Below are positions 57,960 to 64,000 of a stretch of 64,000 bases of DNA, piece after piece; the first letter of the stretch is position 1; each line of letters begins with the position of its first letter. The notes under the pieces were generated by a model. The model searched no databases. It had not been told where the DNA came from and saw only the letters and a list, made by a program, of their open reading frames with translations. The position numbers and the translations under genes are program-made. Origin of the DNA: Vitellaria paradoxa (taxonomy: Eukaryota; Streptophyta; Magnoliopsida; Ericales; Sapotaceae); assembly GCA_019916065.1 (NCBI GenBank), contig CM034240.1, positions 37,747,389 through 37,811,388 of the forward strand, read 5' to 3'.

Positions 57960-60900
57960 TCTCAAAGTGTAAAGAAGTTTAAAGCAAAAATTGACGAGAC
58001 CGTCGAGAAAAGCAGGAAGATTGAAGAAAAGGAAAAAGTCATTGTGGAACTACAACCAAAAATCTAGAAGCTAGAAGAGAAGATAAACCATGATGGTAAG
58101 ATTCTTGAGAATAAGAAACTCTGCTTAAAACGAAATTGATGAGATTTGAAACAAGCAGAGGCCACATGGAGACAAATTTGGTCTTGGATACACTGGAGAA
58201 AGGATCACACCTGCAGCATCTCCATCTTCTCTAGAAGTTCCAAAGATTGCCCTAAAGCATGCAGAAGCTTTAAAGACCTTCCCAAAGCATGTGGCACCAC
58301 CAAAGAGGAGTCTTCCAAAATTTAAACCGCAACAATTTTCTCCTCCTATGGTGAAAGGTACACGCTTTACTAGACCCTAGCCCTTTGTACTTGTATGCCA
58401 TCATTGTGGGATCAAAGGTCATATCCACCCTAATTGCCACAAACTCTAGAGATTTCCTTTGAATTATGTGAAAATTTTTTCTAAAAGTCAAAAATCCTAA
58501 AGTTTCCAGACAAATAGTTTTCAAGTTTTTTTTTTTATTTTTCCAAAAATAATTTTGAAAATCCACGCTAATTTTAAAAATAAAAAAAATTAAAATTTTC
58601 AAAATGTAAACCTGAAAAGCATTCATAGAAAAGGAATTCAAATAAAAAGCAAAGGCGTGAGAAAAATATTGTCAAGACCACTATTCCAAAAACTAGGGCT
58701 ATTTGAGTTCAAAATCTAATTTAAATTATTTATTTTGCAAACTGCCTTGAAAGCTTTAAAATCTAACAAGTGGTACCTTGACAGTGGATGTTCAAACCAC
58801 ATGTGTGGAAATAAAACTTTATTTTCAAAACTTGAATCCTATGAGGGTGGTATGGTGACTTTTGGTGATGATAGCACATCACAAGTAAAAGGTAAAGGTA
58901 AGATTAAGTCCACGGTTTTCAAATGCTTGAAAAAATATTTTATATATTGAGGGACTTAAAGCAAACCTAATTAGCATAAGTCAATTGTATGATAAGCATT
59001 TTGTCCAGTTTTCTAAATCTGAATGTAATATTTTAAACAAAAAGGAACAATAAGTTTTGCATGGTGTTCGCACAACTGATAATTGCTATGGGGTAGCAAA
59101 CTCTGAAAGTTCTATTTGTAATAATGCCACCCTAGATGAGATAGAGTTGTCACACCAAAGACTCAGCACATAAACTTTAATGATTTAAATAAATTATCCA
59201 AATCTAAACTCATCAAGGGTCTACTTAAATTACAAAAGCATAAAGTGGTGTATGGGGTCCTTGTCAATTAAGTAAACAAGTTCGTAGTCCACATAAAAGA
59301 TACATCTATTAGAACTTCTCAACCTTTCGAACTTGTTCACATACAGCAAGAGAAGCAACATATAATTGGACGCATCACAAGAATCAGAACTATCATGGAA
59401 GGGAATTTAAGAATTAAAAGCATGTTGATTTTGTGATGAAAATGGAATAAAGCATGAATTTTCAGTGCCTAAAACACCATACCAGAATGGTGTCATGGAG
59501 AGAAGAAATCGTGTCCTACAAGAGATGGCGCATTCTATGCTGCATGGAAAATAACTTCCAAAAATGTTTTGCGCTGAAGCTGTACACACTCCATGTTAAC
59601 AGTAAATAAGGTGTATCTTTGTCCTAGTATATAAAAATACCCTATGAACTATGGAATGGTAAGAAGCTCAATGTTAAGTATTTTAAAGTTTTTAGGAGTA
59701 AGTGTTTCATTCTCAAGGATAAAGAAGACCTTGGAAAATTTAATTCCTGAAGCGATGAAGGAATCTTCTTGGGCTATTCTTCTAATAGTCATGTTTTCTA
59801 GGTTTTTAATTTAAAACTTCTTCTATTATGGAATCTATTAATGTAGTTGTTGATGATCATATTGATTCTACTATTTTTAAATAGGTTGAAGAAGATGATG
59901 GTCCTATATATGAGTTTACTGAGGCAAGTGAGAAAATTGAATAAGAAAAAGTTGAGCTAAAAGAAAAAGAGACTCATGCTCTAGTGAAGACTTCCACTCA
60001 ACTAGAACCATCTTCAACAGTGAAGTTGAACCACCTAGTAAATCATGTCATTGGAGAGGTAACTGATAGAATGAAAATATGCAGGCAATTAAGGAAGAAG
60101 TAATTTTTGTGTGTTACGTTTTATCAGTTGAACCTAAAAATATTAAAGAAGCTTTACTTAATGATAATTTGGTGAATTCCATGCATGAAAAGTTAAATCG
60201 ATTTGTTAGGAATGACGTATGGACCTTAGTGCCTAGATCTACTCACACTAATGTTATTGGAACTAAATAGATATTTAAAAACAAAAGTGATGAGTTTGAT
60301 AATGTCATTAGAAACAAGGCTAGGTTAGTTGCTCAAGGTTACACTCAAGTAAGGGTTTTGACTTTGATGAGATCTTTGCATCTATTGCTTGACTTGAATC
60401 CATTAGGTTACTTTTTGGCCATTGCATGCTTTCTAAAATTTAAATTGCATCAAATGGATGTCAAGGGTGTGTTTTTGAATGGCATTCTTCAAGAAGAAGC
60501 CTATGTAGAGCAGCCAAATGGTTTGAGGACCCAAAATTTCCTACCGATGTGTTTAAACTGAAAAAAGCTCCCTATGGTTTGAAACAAACACCACGTGCTT
60601 GGTATGAAACTCACGACCTTCTTACTTGAGTTTGGTTTTGTGCGTGGGAATGTAGACAAAACACTATTTATTTGCGCTGACTCTATGCATATCATAATTG
60701 CACTGATTTAAGTTGATGATATTATGTGTAGATTTATGTGCGATAAATATACTCTTGAATTTAATGTCTACACAATTTGAATTGAGCATGATGTGTGAAT
60801 TAAATTATTTCCTAGGTTTTTAAGATAAACAGGATGATAAAGGAATTTTTATTTCTCAATCCAAATATGCTAAAGACTTAAGGAAAACGTTTGGTCTCTC

Positions 60901-61650
60901 AAATGATAAACATGTTAGAACTCCCATGAGCACAAGTACTAAGCTTGACAAAGACCCGAGTGGTAAGAGAATTGACTAGACCATATATAGGAGTATGATA
61001 GCGAATCTATTATATCTCACATCCAGTAGACCTGATATTACATTTAGTATAGGTGTGAGTGTTAGATATTAGTTTTTTTTTTTTTTTGATAGTTATGTTA
61101 GATATCAGTTTGATCCTAAAAGTCGCATTTGCATGTTATTAAAAGAATTTTAAAATATGTCGGTGCTACATTAGACTTTGTGATTTGGTTCACTCGTGAC
61201 ACCAATTTTGATTTTGTGGGATACTCTAACACTGATTGGACGGGTAGTGTAGATGATCGTAAGAGTACTTTTGGCAGATGTTTATACATTAGTAATAATT
61301 TAGTCTCATGACATAGCAAAAAGAAAAATGCCACATCATTATCTCCTACTAAGGCTAAATATATTACTGCTAGTTGTTGTAACCAACTCTTATGGATTGA
61401 AGCAAATGCTTGTTGACTATGGGTTGGACCTGGGCATTATTACTTTGTTTTGTTATAACATGACGGACATTAGTATTTCTAGGGATCGAGTCTTACATTT
61501 TTGCACCAAACATATTGATATTAGATATCATTTCATTAGAGAGTTGGTCAAGGAGAACGTGATTTCCCTGGAGCATGTGCAAACTGAAAATTAATTAGCT
61601 AATCCATTCACTAAACCTTTGGACGCCCTTTGCTTTAATCTCTAGGGAAA
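57960..61650 (+). pseudogene. SIRE/Maximus-type Ty1/Copia gag-pol remnant
   Basis: Plus-strand relic in family order. Coiled-coil end of gag (KEKVIVELQPKI, LEEKINHDGKI) near 58040; zinc knuckle CHHCGIKGHIHPNC at about 58395; protease with KWYLDSGCSNHMCGNK and VTFGDDSTSQVKGKGKI at 58735-58950 (the D-S/T-G catalytic triad intact as DSG); integrase HEFSVPKTPYQNGVMERRNR at about 59455; reverse transcriptase 60079-60900 (EALLNDNLVNSM, NDVWTLVPR, NKARLVAQGYTQV, FKLHQMDVKGVFLNGIL, APYGLKQTPRAWYE with frameshifts); RNase H 61129-61620 (YSNTDWTGSVDDRKST, CTKHIDIRYHFIRELV, FTKPLDAL). Numerous stops and indels, and the integrase is largely deleted. No 3' LTR was recognised. Confidence 0.8.
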
Positions 61651-62104
61651 TCTTTGAGTATTTGCACATATCCATAATTTCTTAAAAAAACTAGAAAGAG
61701 AGATAGGAGTTCATTATTTGTTTTGAAAATATTTTATGACTTCTGTCTCCTTATATGTGCATCAATCATTCAAGAAACTTCTAGAGAGGTTCACAAAGAA
61801 AGAATAGGGAGGCGAAGCCTCGAGCCCTATCCAGTGTACATCGCAAGGAGGTCGTTGGGAGCACACCTGATTACAATAGAAAAGTGTAATCATTTAGCTA
61901 TAATTTAGATTTATATCATGATATTTTACTTTATTTATATATATTTGAAGTTTAATTTTATTTATATTTGAAAATATAGAAAAAGCATGAAAAAGAGTGA
62001 AGATAGCGGAAAAGTAGAGGAGGAATAGTAGCTTGAATGAGAGGGAAAAAAACAGAAAAGATTGTGAAGAACGAGATTGTTGTGTTTTTTAATAAAATGA
62101 CAAA
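61651..62104. other. Non-coding spacer
   Basis: Nothing recognised apart from GGAGGCGAAGCCTCGAGCC-type sequence near 61810. Confidence 0.4.
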
Positions 62105-63478
62105 ACAGTAGCCCAATGTGCGGTCCCAACCGCAAGACGTGCGGTCCCAACCACCCAACCCTTGGTTCGGACCATCTCTTCAAGGCTCCAACGTCTCTAT
62201 TTGGTGATGGCACAATCCACTCCTAGTCCGGACCACCTCTACATACAGATCCAAAATCACAGCTTCGTGAATGGCAGTTTCGAATGGAAAAATGCAATAA
62301 TTGTTTTGTTTTTGGCAATGCTACGGAATGCCGTATGGAGAATTGATCTGATGTAATTTATATATAGAGAGACAGAGATTGACATAAAAAATGGGAGAGG
62401 GGGATTTCAGCAGAGAAGGTTTTATTATAGAAGTTTTTTTTTTTTTTTTTTTTTTTATATAGTTTAGTTTTAGTTTTATTTTCTGAATAGAGATTTTTAG
62501 AGAGAGAGAGTTTCTGTACATTCAAGTTTGTGGAATGAAGTTTATGGATTGAAATTTGCATATTCATTTTCATGAGTTCATCTATAAAGTATGTATCTCT
62601 TCCTCTACTTTTTCATTATTTTGTTTATTTGATTGTTATAATATTAGATTAAAGTTTATATTGATTTAGCTCATCAAAGATGGGCGGATCCAAAACTAGG
62701 ATTGAATACATTTATATGGATTCAATTTTCATTTATACAAAAGCTTTTGAAAACTTATAAAATTGATCACATTCTCTGAAATCCTTGATAATTTCATAAG
62801 ATTAAAACTTTCCTAATACTTTTGAAATAAATAAAAATTAATCCGAATCAAATGAGTTCTTGTTGAATATTCTTACCAATCCGTTTATCCTAAACGCGAT
62901 TTCGGATTGAGCTAAACTAATTTTCAAATGAATTTTTATTGAAGATCTTTACCAACCTATTTATCCTAAACGTGATTTTGGGTTGAGGGAACTTTTTATT
63001 TAAATAATCTCTATTAAAAATCTTTACTGGGTTGTTAATCCTAAATGTGATTTCAATCCGAGGTAATCTTTGTTATTCAACCTAAAAATTGGATCTGCCC
63101 TAATTCGTAAGCTAAATCAATATGCATTCATTAGACTTGTTGAAACTGAATTTAAATTCTGCTTTTAGTATTTATTAGTTTTCAATAGTTAATTAGTAAG
63201 TGTTGAATTATTTAGTTTGAATTTATGTTTTATTGAGTTGTTATGTTTAGTTTATTAGCCTTATTTTATTTTGTAAACAACCTTTCAAACCAAATCAAAC
63301 CTTTAATCTTTTCGTTTAATAAATTAAAATAGTAAATTAATTAAACCAAAATAACTTAGAAAAGAACTAACATTAGGTTCCCTGTGGATTCGACCTCGGA
63401 CTCACCGAATTTAAAGCTACACCGCAAACCCTTGCACTTGGGGGTTATTTAGACGCACTAATTAGAAGCGGTCAAGTT
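62105..63478 (+). repeat. 5' LTR of a Ty3/Gypsy element (left edge uncertain)
   Basis: Its right part carries CCCTGTGGATTCGACCTCGG and CTTGCACTTGGGGGTTATTT, then GCGGTCAAGTTTTTGGTGCCG, the typical end of Athila/Tat-type Gypsy LTRs just before the tRNA-Asp primer site. Within it two TGCGGTCCCAAC units lie at 62119 and 62140, and a direct repeat with TTTTTATTGAAGATCTTTACC occurs at 62870-63030 as three diverged 65-bp units. The left boundary near 62105-62118 is a guess from the TG start. Confidence 0.55.
62860..63070 (+). repeat. About 65-bp degenerate repeats in the Gypsy LTR
   Basis: Three units with TTCTTACCAATCCGTTTATC / TCTTTACCAACCTATTTATC / TCTTTACTGGGTTGTTAATC followed by CTAAACGCGATTTCGG-like bases and GATTGAG. 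Confidence 0.7.
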
Positions 63479-63480
63479 TT

Positions 63481-63499
63481 TGGTGCCGTTGCTGGGAAG
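63481..63499 (+). other. Gypsy primer binding site (tRNA-Asp type)
   Basis: TGGTGCCGTTGCTGGGAAG corresponds to the TGGCGCCGTTGCCGGGGA primer site of plant Athila/Tat-like Gypsy elements with three C-to-T or G-to-A changes. It fixes the element as plus-strand and running off the right edge. Confidence 0.7.
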
Positions 63500-63790
63500 T
63501 CAAGAAAAAATTCTAATTTTTTAGGTTATTGTAGGTTAATTTATTTGCTATTTTCTAATAAAAAATTATATATATAAATTTTGTTTAGTTTGATTTACTA
63601 CAGTTAAAAAAAATTAAAAAAAAAACTTACACTGTTTTTCTATTTCAATAAAAAAATATTATTTTATATTTTATTTTACATCAGTTGGAAATGATATATA
63701 AAAGTAATTACATTGTATCTCATTTTCGAAAAAAAAAAAAAAAAGAGAAAAGTTTACCCTTTTTTCTTTTTCGTCTCTAGATATAACTTC

Positions 63791-63910
63791 TGCGGTCCCA
63801 ACCACCCAAAGTGCGGTCCCAACCACAAGTTAAGTGGTCCCAACTGTAAGTCACACGGTCCTAACTGCAAGCTTGGTGATCCCAACTGCAAGTTAGTGGT
63901 CCGAACCACT
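63791..63910 (+). repeat. 21-bp tandem repeats, TGCGGTCCCAACCNC
   Basis: Six units at 63791, 63812, 63834, 63855, 63876 and 63896 in the leader after the primer site. Two more units of the same sequence lie at 62119 and 62140, in or next to the LTR. The 21-bp period keeps one frame open, which would read CGPNHPK-, CGPNHKL-, SGPNCKS-like heptapeptides. Confidence 0.85.
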
Positions 63911-63960
63911 TAATCTTTTTATTTTCTTTTTTTCCAGTAGTTTCATAAAACCTTTTATAT

Positions 63961-64000
63961 AATAATAATAATAATAAAAATAATAATAATAATAATTCTT
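63961..64000 (+). repeat. (AAT)n microsatellite at the window edge
   Basis: Imperfect ATA/AAT units up to the last bases of the window. Confidence 0.85.

Overview
This is a transposon-dense, AT-rich stretch of nuclear DNA from a flowering plant, most likely a eudicot. The evidence is a plant-type cyclic nucleotide-gated channel (CNGC) split by GT-AG introns, an RPP13/RPP8-like NB-LRR relic, and plant families of Copia, Gypsy, MULE, CACTA, Helitron and RTE-type LINE elements. I cannot name the species. No intact host gene is visible: both recognisable host genes, the CNGC and the NB-LRR, are broken.

Layout. 1-3.1 kb: decayed Helitron Rep domain (+). 4.0-7.4 kb: an internally deleted Mutator-like element with about 340-bp terminal inverted repeats, exactly flanked by the 9-bp duplication TACTTTCCC, sitting about 360 bp upstream of the CNGC start codon. 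7.7-31.9 kb: six-exon CNGC pseudogene (+, group III, CNGC14-18 type) with five frameshifts, one nonsense codon and a lost splice donor. Its fourth intron is 16.4 kb and holds a nest of retroelements: a Copia element (-) with a gag-only LTR element inserted in its polypurine tract; a second LTR pair (+, duplication GAGGG) whose gag-pol runs backwards relative to its LTRs, with a solo LTR of the gag-only family in its gag and an RTE-like LINE in its 3' LTR. Without these the intron would be about 1.5 kb.

31.9-54.9 kb: no host gene found. The region holds CACTA-type termini, a fragment of a plant Ptta/En-Spm transposase domain (-), several tandem arrays (about 172, 135 and 30 bp periods), a cluster of GGGCGCCC palindromes every 20 bp, and AT-rich sequence. 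55.0-56.8 kb: CC-NB-LRR pseudogene (-) truncated ahead of the GLPL motif. 57.2-61.7 kb: decayed SIRE-type Copia element (+). 62.1-64.0 kb: 5' end of a Gypsy element (LTR, tRNA-Asp-type primer site, 21-bp repeats) that runs off the window.

How it fits together: the window looks like a gene graveyard. The channel gene gained a DNA transposon in its promoter and nested retroelements in one intron, and it carries point lesions, two of which have the signature of methyl-CpG decay. I found no convincing new defence or metabolic system. The most unusual items are the gag-only LTR family and the Copia element with an inverted interior.
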